A stretch of 64,000 nt of DNA from Pelagomonas calceolata (GCA_918797485.1 CAKKNE010000002.1:1578501-1642500), one strand, 5' to 3'. Numbered from the stretch's first letter, positions 11,401 to 20,903 are shown. Notes: generated by a model not told the origin, from the sequence alone. Program-made: numbers and translations.

Positions 11401-12591
11401 CTACGAACCGTCCCCGCGGGCCCGATCGCACTCGATCGGCGAGACCAGAACTCCCGCTCGTCCCGCGGCGCCCAGGCGCTCACGACGCGCTGCCCCGCCT
11501 TCACGAAGTCGCCCCGCCGCTTGTTCGCGACGCGAAAGGCCTCGTGGACGTCCATCCTTAGCAGGCGCGGCGACCTGCGCGGAGCATCGCGGTTCGTATC
11601 TCGGTGTGAGATGATCGACGCGCGTCGTGACCACCTCATGATGAAGTGGGCGGTTTCTTTTGTGATTTTGAGTGAATTCGGACGCGATTCGGGGCGGTCG
11701 CGCGACGCGGTCCGAATTCACTCAAAATTCAATATAAAACCACCCCCGGCATCGTGCGATGGACACGAGTCGCGTCGATGGCGTGAAGACGCCGATATCG
11801 CACGTTACGGGAATCCACTTCCACGAGGTGTCGTCTTTCCCGAGCTCCCCAATGAGCACCTCGTCCTCCTCGTTATCCAGTTCTCCTCGCTCTCGGAACG
11901 CCTTAACATGGCCAGGAACCCACTCGCGGTTCTTCCAGCATAATACGGAAGCACCGTTCTCGAGGCCAGGAACGTTCTCGCACGAAGGCGCGTCGAGGCG
12001 CGCCCCCAGATGCTTCTCGAAGCGCTTCGTCGCCTGGGCCTTGCCTCCGGAACTAAATGCTGCTTTGGCCATACTACCTTGCAGTTTCGACTTTAGTAGT
12101 TTGTGGCTGAGGCTCCGCTTTTTTGGCGGTGGGCTCGTGACAGGTACCTTGCGGACGACTTGGGGCGACGCTGCGGCCTTTTGTTTGGCCGTGCGCAGCT
12201 GGATGGCCTCGAGCATCTGGGCCGCGGCTTGCCTCGACTCGACCCTTACTCTAAACCGTTCGTTCGCGCCCTGTCTAGTGGTCCCGCCGCCGCTCACTTC
12301 CGAGCCGCGGCAGCGACATATCGTCTCGTCCTGGGCCAGCAAACGACTGACTAATCGCAACGTGTCGGTGGTCGACGCGTAGCCCCTTGCCTCTGCGATG
12401 CGCTCGGCGGTCTCTTCGACGGCGGCGACGTCTTGTGCGGCCTGGCGCGCGGCGCCGCCGTCGAGCGAGGGCCGTCTTTGTAGTGTGGGGCGTTCCCTGG
12501 TGGAGGGCGGCGGCGGCGGCGGCACTACTACTTTGTCGGTGGGGCTCTGTGCCAGCACGGCGTCGAGGGCCTTGCTATGGGCTGGGTCCAT
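2432..12591 (-). CDS. Giant multidomain protein (~2,804 aa; TPR-like, EF-hand, C2-like), 9 introns
   Basis: Exons on the minus strand are 12591-11804, 11574-8985, 8822-8427, 8177-6842, 6679-6088, 5876-4848, 4625-4448, 4285-3701, 3467-3198 and 3082-2432. They sum to 8,415 nt, exactly 2,805 codons, and every junction keeps the long frame. Eight introns are introners; the ninth (8426-8178) is uncertain. Visible parts are a Tudor/SH3-like stretch near residues 210-330, Ser/Arg-rich and coiled segments, a C2-like beta-rich region near 1400-1500, helical TPR-like repeats at about 1704-1895 (joined cleanly as FPKYLG|VINVQNAEAAW), and one EF-hand loop, DVDGDRTLDYDE, near 2230. A second C2-like region lies at about 2370-2440, and the tail is rich in Pro-Ala-Gly. 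I do not recognise a named family. A large calcium-responsive scaffold is a guess. Two adjacent genes are possible, but frame continuity argues for one. Confidence 0.7.
3083..3197 (-). mobile_element. Introner family A, copy A1
   Basis: A 115-nt intron in the giant gene, GTGCGC...CCGCGCAG on the minus strand. It joins ...MADLR|DIAAELD in phase 0. It is a short form lacking the left half of the family's internal palindrome. Confidence 0.85.
3468..3700 (-). mobile_element. Introner family A, copy A2 (long form)
   Basis: A 233-nt intron, GTGCGAGC...CCGCGCAG. It joins KKDDEST|VASEQPN in phase 0. It contains a diverged internal palindrome around GGTCCGAAAGGCC. Confidence 0.85.
4286..4447 (-). mobile_element. 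Introner family B, copy B1
   Basis: A 162-nt intron beginning GTGCTGACTCAGCGTG and ending CCACACAG. It joins LLEQNVP|GFDQDAAEA in phase 0. B1, B2 and B3 all have the same length. Confidence 0.88.
4626..4847 (-). mobile_element. Introner family A, copy A3 (no GT at the usual donor)
   Basis: A ~222-nt intron ending GCTCCGCGCAG. At the position where other copies read GTGCG this one reads ATGCGCGCG. The phase-2 acceptor (|G TAC GAG) is met by a GC donor, ATCAGCAT|GCGC, giving CISM|YEEAERQ. A GC donor about 20 nt further in is also in phase. Confidence 0.75.
5877..6087 (-). mobile_element. Introner family A, copy A4 (no GT at the usual donor)
   Basis: A ~211-nt long-form copy with acceptor CCGCGCAG|GTACGGC. 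The junction reads AACAAGCT|GCGCGC, again implying a GC-AG intron (MNKL|YGKFDDF, phase 2). A shifted GT donor, AG|GTGTTG, about 20 nt downstream would also stay in frame. Confidence 0.75.
6680..6841 (-). mobile_element. Introner family B, copy B2
   Basis: A 162-nt intron, GTGCTGACTCAGCG...CACACAG, in phase 1. Splicing gives FPKYLG|VINVQNAEA. Its length is a multiple of three and the host frame has no stop through it, so retention would insert 54 residues rather than truncate the protein. Confidence 0.88.
8178..8426 (-). other. Unclassified intron in the giant gene
   Basis: The reading frame must change here. An acceptor, AACACGCAG|GCCGAGACC, restores the long frame (AETWDPDDLG). The best in-phase donor is AAA|GTGTCGAG at 8426, but others are possible. 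The phrase GACGCCATCGATGCGA, typical of the introners, occurs inside, so it may be a decayed copy. Confidence 0.45.
8823..8984 (-). mobile_element. Introner family B, copy B3
   Basis: A 162-nt intron, GTACTGACTCAGCGTG...CCACACAG, in phase 0. It joins LLKGGTTET|AQGKLTVAV in the giant gene. Confidence 0.88.
11575..11803 (-). mobile_element. Introner family A, copy A5 (long fold-back form)
   Basis: A 229-nt intron, GTGCGATATCGGCG...CCGCGCAG, in phase 2. It joins SWKWIPVT|SPRLLRMD. It has the clearest internal palindrome of the family: TTTTGAGTGAATTCGGAC and its complement face each other across about 25 bp. Confidence 0.88.
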
Positions 12592-13046
12592 GCTTTGGCT
12601 GCTGCCCCTGTTGTAGTCTGCTGGTTGGTTTTGTTATTGATCCATGCGACGGATCGATGCGTTTAACCGGTGGTGGCGGCTGCCCGAGCCATGGTCGCGG
12701 CTTGCCTTGTTTGATTGGCAGCTCGCACTCGGCGCTGCCTTGTTTGCTTTGGTCCGCGGGGCGGAGGGCTATGAGGGCGCTGCGAGTCCGTTGCGGGGGC
12801 GCTAGGGACGGCTTGGAGACGTCGCGACTGATACCTTGCTTTCCTAGTGTGTTACATGCCGTTAGCTGTCGCACTTTTTTATGCCGCGAACATTTTTTTG
12901 GCCAGTATTGTGTGCAACCGGGCCAGCGCTCGTGCAAGGTGCCGCCGAGCACTCATAGATTCCACTGCGTTCACCCTGCAACAAATAGAGCTCGCTGCGG
13001 ACGCTCAAGACCGGTTTGGCCACAGGTGACCTGACCTGCAAACGCC
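12592..13046. promoter_or_regulatory. Divergent promoter region, giant gene / AAAP transporter
   Basis: A 455-bp divergent intergenic region. It contains a GCTGCCC element close to the minus-strand start, another at about 12675, and one copy of the GCTAG inverted-repeat motif at about 12844-12866. No gene is seen inside. Confidence 0.55.
12844..12866 (-). promoter_or_regulatory. GCTAG inverted-repeat promoter motif, copy 1
   Basis: On the plus strand it reads CCTAGTGTGTTACATG then CCGTTAGC. The minus strand therefore matches the shared pattern GCTA(G/A)CGGC-n-TGTAA-n-ACACTAG. It lies about 180 bp from the transporter start and 250 bp from the giant-gene start. Confidence 0.6.
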
Positions 13047-14470
13047 ATGTGCCCCGCGCCCCCAGCCCCGCCGGCGTCTCCCGACGCCCACTACGTCCGC
13101 CTGGAGGCGCCGCCGACGCCCACCAATGAAGCAACCGACGCAACTGAGGCAACGACGAGCGCCGCCGCGACGGCCGCCGTCCTCGCGAACGCCGTCATGG
13201 GCGCGGGCATCCTCGCGCTACCCTACGCCTACGCGAGGAGCGGCGTCGCCGGCGGCCCGGCGCTCGTACTGTTCGCGGGCCTCACGAACGCGTTCACGAT
13301 GCATTTACTGTCGAGCGTGGGCCGGCGCGTCGCCCAGGACAAGGCTTCGTTCCACGCCGTCGCGTCCGCGACATTGCCTCCATCATTATGGTGGCTCGCC
13401 GATTTTGTAGTTTGTTCCATGATGGCTTTAGTTGCTACTTCGTATCTAATCGTCTTCGCGAACCTGGCGCAAGCGGCACTCGCTAGCAAGAGGAGGTACC
13501 CCTACGTCGTCATAGCCGCAGGCGTCTGCGCGCCCTGGGCCTACGCCGAGAAGCTGGGTGGCATACTGCAGTATACCTCCTATCTAGGTCTGATATTAGC
13601 TATATATGTGGCATTATTATCCATAGCGAATTGGCTCGACGCGGACCAGTTCAAGCCATGTCTGACAGGACACCACTGCGGCGGCACGTATCAATTATTT
13701 GAACTGAACCTAAAGACGCTCGACGCCTTCGCACTGGCGACGTTTGCCTTTACAGCGCAAACGCAAGTACCACAATGTGCCAACGGCCTTGACCAATACA
13801 CCCAGCCGAAGATGGACTTCGTATGTATTTCAGCAGTGCTCTTCTGCGCATTGCTCTATGCAGTGGTAGGACACGCGGGATACGAGACGTTCGGCAGTGA
13901 CGATCTCGGCGTCCCGTCGTGTTGTGGTGGTTTCACTTCTTCAATACGACTCGTCTCCATCAGAGAAGGCGATGGGTGCTTTCTTTGTCGAGTTCGAGGC
14001 CATTCGCGATGCCCCGCGCAGGTCTCGTGAATTCCGATCTACTAGAATCGTACCCCAATGCACCGGAAGTGGTGGCGGCTCGATTATGTGTAGCGGTCGT
14101 CGTCGCTACTTCCTACCCGCTCATGGTCGTGCCGTTTCGGGACTCGCTTCATTCGATACTCATGCATCAGACGCGATCACCGTCAGTGAAGGCGTTCGCT
14201 TCCCATCCACACTTCCGTGTCGTCGTGACGACGGGTTTCGTTCTCATATCTGCCGCGGTTTGCGTCGTTGTAAAGGATCTGGGGATAGTGCTGTCGATCG
14301 TGGGTAGCACGGCCGGGACGACGGTGGCCTACGCCATCCCGTCGTATGCGTATGTGCGCACGTTTTCTGGCGACCCCGACCGGAAGTGTTCCTTGATGCT
14401 CGCGCGGTGCGTCTTCGCGTATTCGGTGGTCGCGGTGCCGGCGTGCCTCTACGCGACGTTCCGGCCGTGA
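13047..14470 (+). CDS. Amino acid/auxin permease (AAAP) family transporter
   Basis: Exons 13047-13896 and 14022-14470 give 1,299 nt and 432 residues. It is a multi-pass membrane protein with about 10-11 hydrophobic helices. The first helix carries ANAVMGAGILALPYAYA, the characteristic AAAP/SLC38 opening in which a small-residue break shapes the substrate site. The last third has GYETFGS|LVNSDLLESYPN, the conserved segment before TM8. The introner splits this segment, and only the spliced form restores it. Members move neutral or basic amino acids with protons or sodium across the plasma or vacuolar membrane; substrate and membrane cannot be told here. The hydrophilic N-terminus of about 35 residues is short. 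It diverges from the giant gene. Confidence 0.85.
13897..14021 (+). mobile_element. Introner family A, copy A12 (plus strand)
   Basis: A 125-nt intron, GTGACGATCTCGGCG...CCCCGCGCAG, in phase 1. It is the only family A copy on the plus strand, and it lies in a plus-strand gene, so it too is sense-oriented. Confidence 0.88.
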
Positions 14471-14594
14471 CCCTTCGCTAGCGTGCTTCGCGATCGACAA
14501 GACGTGGTCTCTACGCCGTCGCCGCCGTCGAATGTAATTATATTATTGTGCAAGAAATTAGGTTGCTATGGGGATAGGAATATTGATGGGCCGC

Positions 14595-15878
14595 TCAGCA
14601 CGCCGTCGACACCGTGCAGTCGCAATTCGCGGCTTGCTGGGCGCTGTCCTTCCCAGCCTTGACTAATGTGGAGACGAGGGTATTGACCTGCTTCAAGGAC
14701 GGCGTCCAGGACGTCGAGACCGTCGTCGCTTGGAAGCATTGGTCCGTAAAATCCAAAGCTAAGGCATCATCATAAAACGTCGGCTCGAGCTCGCCCGCGC
14801 CGATGGGGCAGAGGCAGGCCATCTGGCAGCCGTCGGAGTCGTCGCCCATGTTCCCTTCCAGCTTGTAGCAGGGCGCGCCCATGCAGACCTCCACCACGTC
14901 GATCTCCCAGGCGAACCCGGCGTTGCTGTCGTGGGACTGGATATGTGTTTGAGCTTCGGAGTGGGACTCGCCTTTAGCTAAGGCTTTTCTGCGGCACTCT
15001 TCATTGGTGGCGCCCGTGTGGAAGGAGATGAAGTCGCAGCCGAGTCCCGACTCTTCGCAAATCGTGCCGTCGGTCAGCGCCGTGCAGAACGCGGGTAAAT
15101 CGAGGGTCCCGGCGTACTGGGCGGCCACGGCGTTGCGGTACGTTTCACTTTGAGAGAGGTAGATGGTCGACGAGCCCATGCGGAAGGTCGACTCCATGGG
15201 CGTGCCTGCGCGTGATATGACATCGAGTCGCGATCTCGCCCGAAACGCGCTCAAAATCGAAAATGAGACCACCCACTTCCATCATTCCTGGAGACGAGTC
15301 GCGTCGATGGCGTGAACACATCGTAGGACGCCGCGAACACACCCTCGAACATCTCGTTGACCGTCTCCGGGGCGCACTTGCACGCGGCCACGTCCGGGTA
15401 GTCCTCGAGCCCCGAGCACGTCGTCAGCCCGCACAGCGCGTAGGGCTGCGTCCCCGGCGTCGACAGGTCGCAGGTCAGCTGCCAGAACTGGTCCTGCGTG
15501 GGAACGACGCGTCGTATTCACTGGAAACGGTCCGAACGGCCTCTTCAGCAAAAAAGAAACCACCCGCGACCTCGTCTCATGGACACGAGTCGTTTGAATG
15601 AAGTGAAGGCGCCGTAACACGTCAAGACGCCGAGATCGCACCTGCGTGACCGTGAGGTCGTAGACCCAGCTCACCGACGGCGTGCCGCGCGGCGTGCGCA
15701 GCGACGCGCGCAGGTCGGCGTAGCGCTGCGTTTTTGTAAGAGTGGCGGCCATGCAGAGCGTGCCGACGACGGCTGCTGCGGCGTACGGCCTGCGGCGCTT
15801 TTCGGTGAGGAGCGGTGCGCTCTCCATGAGGGGCGTGGTCGCCTCGGCGTCGGTGGCGCCGTAGTTTTTCTCCTCCAT
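14595..15878 (-). CDS. Cys-rich type II membrane-anchored protein
   Basis: Exons 15878-15642, 15493-15343 and 15205-14595 give 999 nt and 332 residues. A ~30-residue polar N-terminus precedes one hydrophobic helix (YAAAAVVGTLCMAATL). The rest is a luminal or extracellular domain with about 20 cysteines, many in CxC or spaced pairs (for example ACKCAPETV, CDCTVSTAC). No enzyme motif is visible. Both introns are family A introners and splice in frame (TVTQ|DQFWQ and MFEG|TPMEST). The gene diverges from another short-tailed Cys-rich type II protein, and the shared design suggests related secretory-pathway or surface roles. I do not recognise the family. Confidence 0.75.
15206..15342 (-). mobile_element. 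Introner family A, copy A6
   Basis: A 137-nt intron, GTGTTCGCGGCGTCC...CACGCGCAG, in phase 1, joining NEMFEG|TPMESTF. It is a short form. Confidence 0.85.
15494..15641 (-). mobile_element. Introner family A, copy A7
   Basis: A 148-nt intron, GTGCGATCTCGGCG...CCCACGCAG, in phase 0. The octamer CACGCAGG occurs at both junctions. It may be a target duplication, or chance likeness of the exon to the element's end. Confidence 0.87.
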
Positions 15879-16305
15879 GGTCGTTGCTCCTGGGAGTTTG
15901 GTGCTGCCCGGGAGCGTCTGCGGGGTGTACGGAGCCCAAAACTCGCTGCTGCCCGAGACTCGGCCCAGGTCCGAAAGGAGAGAAAGATACTTTGAGGAGG
16001 GAGGGGGAGCTTTCGGAGGCGCCGCGCCGCCGCCGGACGTCCGCGCACCACCTCTCCGGCGTGGGGCGTCCGGACCTGTCGCGGAAATGGGGTGATGGCG
16101 CCGCGCGGTGGGGTTCTACAGGCCCGGAGAGCCTCCGGGACCCGGAAAAGCGTGATCCGGGCAGGCGGTCGGTCGTGGGCGAGCTCGTAAGCATCCGGGC
16201 CGGGCGCGCGGGCCCGCTGCCTCCGCAATGTCAATGCTGAAGCCATTCGCAGGCCGGGGCACCTCGGCTCGAGAGACAAAAGGGCTGCCTAAAACACCTA
16301 TAGAT
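15879..16305. promoter_or_regulatory. Divergent promoter region of the two Cys-rich genes
   Basis: About 430 bp with several GCTGCC elements (about 15902, 15946, 16215, 16284) on either side. There is no GCTAG motif. I see no coding potential beyond biased-composition frames. Confidence 0.5.
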
Positions 16306-17130
16306 ATGGAGCCCGCCGACGAGGAGCTCCAGCAGCTGACGGCCCCGCCGGCGCGCGCGCCCACCCACAAGGCGCGCGCGCTCATCGGCTGCGTCGCCCT
16401 CGCCTCGACGGCCCTGCTCGTCGCAGTGACCCAACCACAAACGAAACGCGTTTCACCGGCCGTCCTCGCGGCCCGAGAGATCGTAAGGAAACAGATCAAC
16501 AGCCCGGGCGCCGGCCCCCACGGCCCCGGCGACGCGGACGTTACTCACGACGTCGACAGCTGCAGCGACCCCTGCATCCCGTGCACGAACGCCGGTTCGT
16601 ATTCGAGCTTCCCGACGATCATCCAGCACCTCATGGTCTACAACCGGGAGGCCACGCCCTACGGCGGAGTTATATTTACGGATAGAGGTCAATATGGGGA
16701 TGCGCACCAGGAGGACCCGTACAATGTGAAGGATATGGTTTCCGCTGTTGTCGAGTCGTACGACGAGTTGCTCGAGACGTGTCTGAACTCGGATCCTTCG
16801 GACGGGTCGGACACGTGCTCGCACTACTACGTCAATAGCTGCGAGCTGGACCAATCCTCCAGAAATTCGCAGGTAAGTTGCGTGGAGGCCTGCGTGACGG
16901 ATCGCTTCGCGCAGACGATGAAGGGTGTCATAGATGACGTCTCCGTCTGCGCGTACCCGGTCTCGTCGACGTTTCTCTTGGCCCCAAATGTGGTCAAGAG
17001 CTGCCTGGACCCGACGTACGACGCCAGTGAAGGGGGTCTCTACGACACGGACTCGGACTGCTACGCGTGCATTAGTGGATGCATGGAGGCGCAAGGCGGG
17101 GTGGACGCGTGGGTGCTCGACTGCGAGTAA
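16306..17130 (+). CDS. Cys-rich type II membrane-anchored protein
   Basis: I chose the ATG at 16306 (MEPADEELQQL), giving 274 residues. An in-frame ATG at 16228 would add 26 residues. The shorter start matches the design of the divergent neighbour: acidic cytosolic tail, then a helix ARALIGCVALASTALLVAV, then a luminal Cys-rich domain beginning VDSCSDPCIPC. Most cysteines come in close pairs (CYACISGC). A consensus-like GTAAGT at about 16872 is not treated as a donor because the frame and Cys pattern continue through it. Function is unknown. It ends 25 bp from the convergent membrane-protein gene. Confidence 0.72.
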   Translation: MEPADEELQQLTAPPARAPTHKARALIGCVALASTALLVAVTQPQTKRVSPAVLAAREIVRKQINSPGAGPHGPGDADVTHDVDSCSDPCIPCTNAGSYSSFPTIIQHLMVYNREATPYGGVIFTDRGQYGDAHQEDPYNVKDMVSAVVESYDELLETCLNSDPSDGSDTCSHYYVNSCELDQSSRNSQVSCVEACVTDRFAQTMKGVIDDVSVCAYPVSSTFLLAPNVVKSCLDPTYDASEGGLYDTDSDCYACISGCMEAQGGVDAWVLDCE

Positions 17131-17155
17131 ATTTGGAATATAGACAATTAATAAA

Positions 17156-18127
17156 TTAAGCGGTCGGCGTCCGGGCGACCGTCGCGTCGTACGTCTTGAG
17201 TTCGGTAGACGGGGGCGGCGCGGACTGCACGCGGATCGCGCGCGCGGCTGCGGCGGCGGCGGCCTCGCCGGCCGAGCGCGGCGGTCTTAATGGAGACTGC
17301 GCCCGGAGCCGCGCGCGCTCGCCGCGCGGCGGCGAGGCCTCGCCGCGCGGTCTCAATAGAAGCGCCCCGACGAGGCACGGCGCGAGTTCTAGAAGAACGT
17401 TCGCGAGGAGGTCCGCGGCGCACGCGGCGTCGCACGGCAGCGCATTCATCTCCCGGGCCCAGAGCGCGTAGCGCACGCCCTGCGCGAGGCACACCCCAGC
17501 AGAGAGCGCGACGGCGCGGTCCAGCAGTGATAGGAGGGCCGGCGGCGCCTTGGCCCGGCCTTGCCGCGGCGAGTCCCCAAGGGCTCGTAACAAATCAGCG
17601 CGCGTCTTCGCGAGGGCGGCCGCGACGACGGCGCAGCTTATAGCGTATACCACGAGCACGGCCGTGCCGCAGGCTTGGGCAATCGTCACATCGGTCGCCG
17701 TCGCCGCGCGGCCGGCCATCGTTACTACAAGTGCGGCCCACACGGCGACGAGCAAAGAAAATAACGCCGTCGCTCTAGGACAAGGTAAACCATCGACGCC
17801 TCTCCTCAATGCGAACAGAAACACCGCCAACGCCGCGTAGGCGCCCAGGAAGCCGCTCCCCGCCAAAGCTCGCACCATGCGACACGGCCAATCGACCTCT
17901 TCGCAGGCGGGACACGCCAGAATCTGCGCGCCGTCGGCGAGGCCCCGGCCCAAGCAACCTATAGTAACAAGAACCAGCACGAGCGCCCGCGCGGCGGCGC
18001 CCGGCGACTCTCGCCGCTCCTCGGCCGGTTGTTCGTTCGACGGTTTCGGCGCCGTGTTGAGGGAGAAGACCCAGGCGCCCGTCGCGAGGTTGAGGGCGCA
18101 GCCCGCGGCTCTTAGCGGGGTGCACAT
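17156..18127 (-). CDS. Multi-pass membrane protein, family unknown
   Basis: A single exon of 323 residues with about six to seven hydrophobic helices, including ARALVLVLVTIGCLGRG, GAYAALAVFLFAL, LFSLLVAVWAALVVTMAG and a late pair around CLAQGVRYALWA and ANVLLELAPCLVGALLL. The C-terminal ~70 residues are Arg/Ala-rich and polar. The topology recalls TOM1/GPR137-like seven-helix proteins, but I cannot point to a defining motif, so the family is left open. A GCTAG inverted-repeat motif lies about 260 bp upstream. Confidence 0.6.
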   Translation of the reverse strand: MCTPLRAAGCALNLATGAWVFSLNTAPKPSNEQPAEERRESPGAAARALVLVLVTIGCLGRGLADGAQILACPACEEVDWPCRMVRALAGSGFLGAYAALAVFLFALRRGVDGLPCPRATALFSLLVAVWAALVVTMAGRAATATDVTIAQACGTAVLVVYAISCAVVAAALAKTRADLLRALGDSPRQGRAKAPPALLSLLDRAVALSAGVCLAQGVRYALWAREMNALPCDAACAADLLANVLLELAPCLVGALLLRPRGEASPPRGERARLRAQSPLRPPRSAGEAAAAAAARAIRVQSAPPPSTELKTYDATVARTPTA

Positions 18128-18640
18128 CTGATTTTAGTTTACGTCGTGCTACTCTCGGTGGCTGATTTTACGTCACCACTGAGGATGCCTACCGCCTCTC
18201 CATTATGTTTTGCTGGGTGCCGAAGTGCAGGCAACAAAAACTGCCTGGTCACAGTGCGGCGCGCCGAAGCTTTTGGTTTTTCAGCCTGGCGACGAAAGAA
18301 ATCGCACTTTTGCGTCGCGTTGGCCTCCCAGCGCAGCGGGCGGGGCTAAAAAGCACACCGTGCTGCTTTTTGGGCTTGGGATAATGGCTAGCGGCCCGTA
18401 AGACACTAGCAAGCAGCAATGCATCCTTCCCAGGCCCCGCCCACTAGTCCTAGCACCGTAACAATATACACGCCTCCAATGAATCGGAAGGACGAGCCCG
18501 GGCGGAACATTACCGGTCTAAGACGGCGGAGTGCGAAATAAAATCGCAGCACTAAAACGGGCCCCGTCGAACGTGCGACAGAATCACCGCACTTCTAACC
18601 GCACTAAAACAACGGCTGCGAAGAAAAACAAACACAAAAC
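18128..18640. other. Intergenic region upstream of the membrane-protein gene
   Basis: About 510 bp between tandem minus-strand genes. It holds the promoter of the 17156-18127 gene, including GCTAG motif copy 2, and the 3' UTR of the COG4-like gene. An A-rich stretch at about 18590-18640 is the only compositional change. Confidence 0.45.
18388..18410 (+). promoter_or_regulatory. GCTAG inverted-repeat promoter motif, copy 2
   Basis: Reads GCTAGCGGCCC then GTAAGACACTAGC, a near-perfect copy. The outer GCTAG and CTAGC are inverted repeats. Confidence 0.65.
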
Positions 18641-20903
18641 CTACTGGGACTCGACGGCGGACCCCGGCGCCGACCAGGCAAAACGAGAAAGCCCCTCGGA
18701 CTCGACGACGGCCGCCGCCGACACCGCTGCATCAACAGCATTCTTCTCGAAGTCGCGCCGCAGCCCCAACGCCGCGCGCACGTCGCCTCGACATACGCCC
18801 GCGGCCGACAGCCGCAGCGTCCTCACGTCACTCGGCGCCTCGACGCACAACAACGCCAAAGCGGCCGTCGTGGCCTCGAGCTCGGGACGTAACGTCGCCC
18901 GAAAGACCTCGCCCTCGCCCAGCGACTCCTCGGACGGCAATAACGCGCCCAGCGTCGCGAAGAGCTTCCGCGCGTCGCGCCGTAGCGCGAGGGCCCCCAA
19001 GGCGCCTACGTTGTCGCCGCTCGTGCACCGCGCCAATACCGCATTCGCAGCGTCTTTCGCTAATTTCCGACATAACGCTAATCTAGGCGCGCCCGCCGGC
19101 AGCGCGTCCAAGGCCGCCGTCAAAGCGGCATGATTTAGTACTTTCTCATAGGCGTTGTCCAGCGCCGAGTCGTCGTCACCAAGCACGTCCTGGTCGCCCA
19201 GTTTTGAGTACCTTCCTATTTTATCAGCAACAACATCAGCAAAGAAACTTCTCCGAGAAAGCATCAGACCGGGCTCGTCGAACAAAGCGGATAGTGCACC
19301 TGCGCGGAGGAGCATCGTATTCACTGGAAACGGTCCGAATGGCCTCAAAATCAAAAAAGAAACCAGCCACGACCTCGTCTGATGGACACGAGTCGCGTCG
19401 ATGGCGTGAAGGCGCCGCAACACTTCAAAACGCCGAGATCGCACCGGCCGCGAGCTCGTCGTACTGGTGTGAGGCGTGGTCGAAGTCATCTAGTAGAGGC
19501 ACGGCTAAAGGTACCGACCGCGCGAGCTCGCCCACCACTTCATCCTTCAGCGCCGCCACCGAAGAAGCACAGGCGAAGGCGCCGCCTGCTGCCACTGCTA
19601 AGGATTCGATCGACGCGCCGCGGACCTCCTCATCCACCGCATCAATTAACGACAGCTCCTTCTTCTCGCCCCTTGTAGCTAGTGAAGCCGCTGACTGGAA
19701 GACTTCGGCGTCCAGGGCCAGCGTCGCCAGCGTCCGGTGTAATTCCGCCAGCGCGGCCTGCTCTGATAGCGTCCCGACAGCTCGGTCCACGCCCCTCCGC
19801 AACACGAAGAAGGCGTCCTGCAAGGCAGCCAGCGGGTCGTCCATATCCTCAAGCGCTTCTCGCACGCCCGCATCTCTATACCTATCTTCCAGTTGGATAT
19901 ACAAACCTTCCAAGGTTTGTAAGGATTTCAGGAGAGTAGCCGTAACGGTCTCACCCTCCCCGAGCGCCCCCTCGACGAACCTCGTAAAGCGGTGGCCGAA
20001 CTGCAGCGCGAACGAGCACTCGTCTAGTAAAGCATCAGCTTCAGTTAAGTTGGAAATGGGCTCCCTACTAACAGTTTCCACGGACTTCATCATCGCGAAC
20101 CTTTCCAAAGCGTCGACGCCGGCGTTGACGCCTATTTGTAAAGGTTTTTCGGCGGCCTTTGCGCACCGCGCTTCGCCCAACACCGTACAAGCTTGCGCGA
20201 CCGCCGCCGCGGCACACGCCGCACCCAGCGCATTTCCTAATGCGGTAGCGTGGGCGTGCACGCTGTTCTCCTCCTCGGGTATGGCACCTCTTATCTCAAG
20301 AGTGGCGTGGTTCGCTCGACGATGCGCCGCGGCGGCCAACGCCGTGCCCAGCGCTTCCGTCGCGTCATCACTCAAACCCAAGAACGCGAGGCGCTCGCAG
20401 GCCCTCGATACACTTTCAACAGCGTCGTCCTCGGTCTCGACGCCGCCGTCGCCGACAACTTCGTCGGCACCTCGGGCCGCGACCGTCGCCGCGACTTCCA
20501 GCGACGCGAGCAGCCGCGGTTTTGAACCTTTCAAGGCGGCGTCGGCGAGCGCTTTCACAACATCATCTCCCTGATGACGCGCCGCGTTCAGTAGAGGAAG
20601 TAAAGCGGCCACCACCTGATCGTCGTCGCCTTCTTCCCTTGCCACGTGGCACTGTTCTACCATGAGACCGATTGCTTCCATAGAATCGTCCTGCGGACTT
20701 CGCGGCGGCTTCGGAGGCTTCGGCGGCTGCGGCGGCGAGCGGTGCTTCGCGGCGCGCGCCGCGAACTTGGCGCGCGCCGGCGTGCGTCCCGGCGGCGGCT
20801 GGGGCACGTCCGGCGTCGCATCCGCGACCGGCTCGCCGCCCGCGCGCGCGATCGCCGCATCCATCTTCTCGTCGTAGTTGGGGTTCGCAGGGGGTCTGCT
20901 CAT
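18641..20903 (-). CDS. COG4: COG4-like conserved oligomeric Golgi subunit
   Basis: Exons 20903-19445 and 19299-18641 give 2,118 nt and 705 residues, close to the ~785 of animal COG4. An upstream in-frame ATG at 20945 would add 14 residues. The N-terminus is Pro-rich and followed by all-helical sequence. The middle holds DPLAALQDAFFVLRRGVDRA, matching the COG4 segment VDDVFYIVKKCIGRA in position. The C-terminus has LGALALRRDARKLFATL and GDVRAALGLRRDF, which I align with LGGLQFDKELRSLIAYL and EVRQVLALRIDF of human COG4. COG tethers retrograde vesicles at the Golgi. The match is by eye and distant. A family A introner splits it in phase 1. Confidence 0.65.
19300..19444 (-). mobile_element. Introner family A, copy A8
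   Basis: A 145-nt intron, GTGCGATCTCGGCG...CCTCCGCGCAG, in phase 1, joining DELAAG|ALSALFDE. It is close to the family consensus. Confidence 0.9.

Noticed and set aside
15494-15650. CACGCAGG at both ends of introner A7 as proof of an 8-bp duplication for family A
   Set aside because: Other family A copies show no such duplication, and the octamer resembles the family's own 3' end, so it may be chance.
16872-16880. Consensus-like donor GTAAGT in the Cys-rich gene
   Set aside because: The frame and cysteine spacing continue through it, and no acceptor nearby improves the protein.
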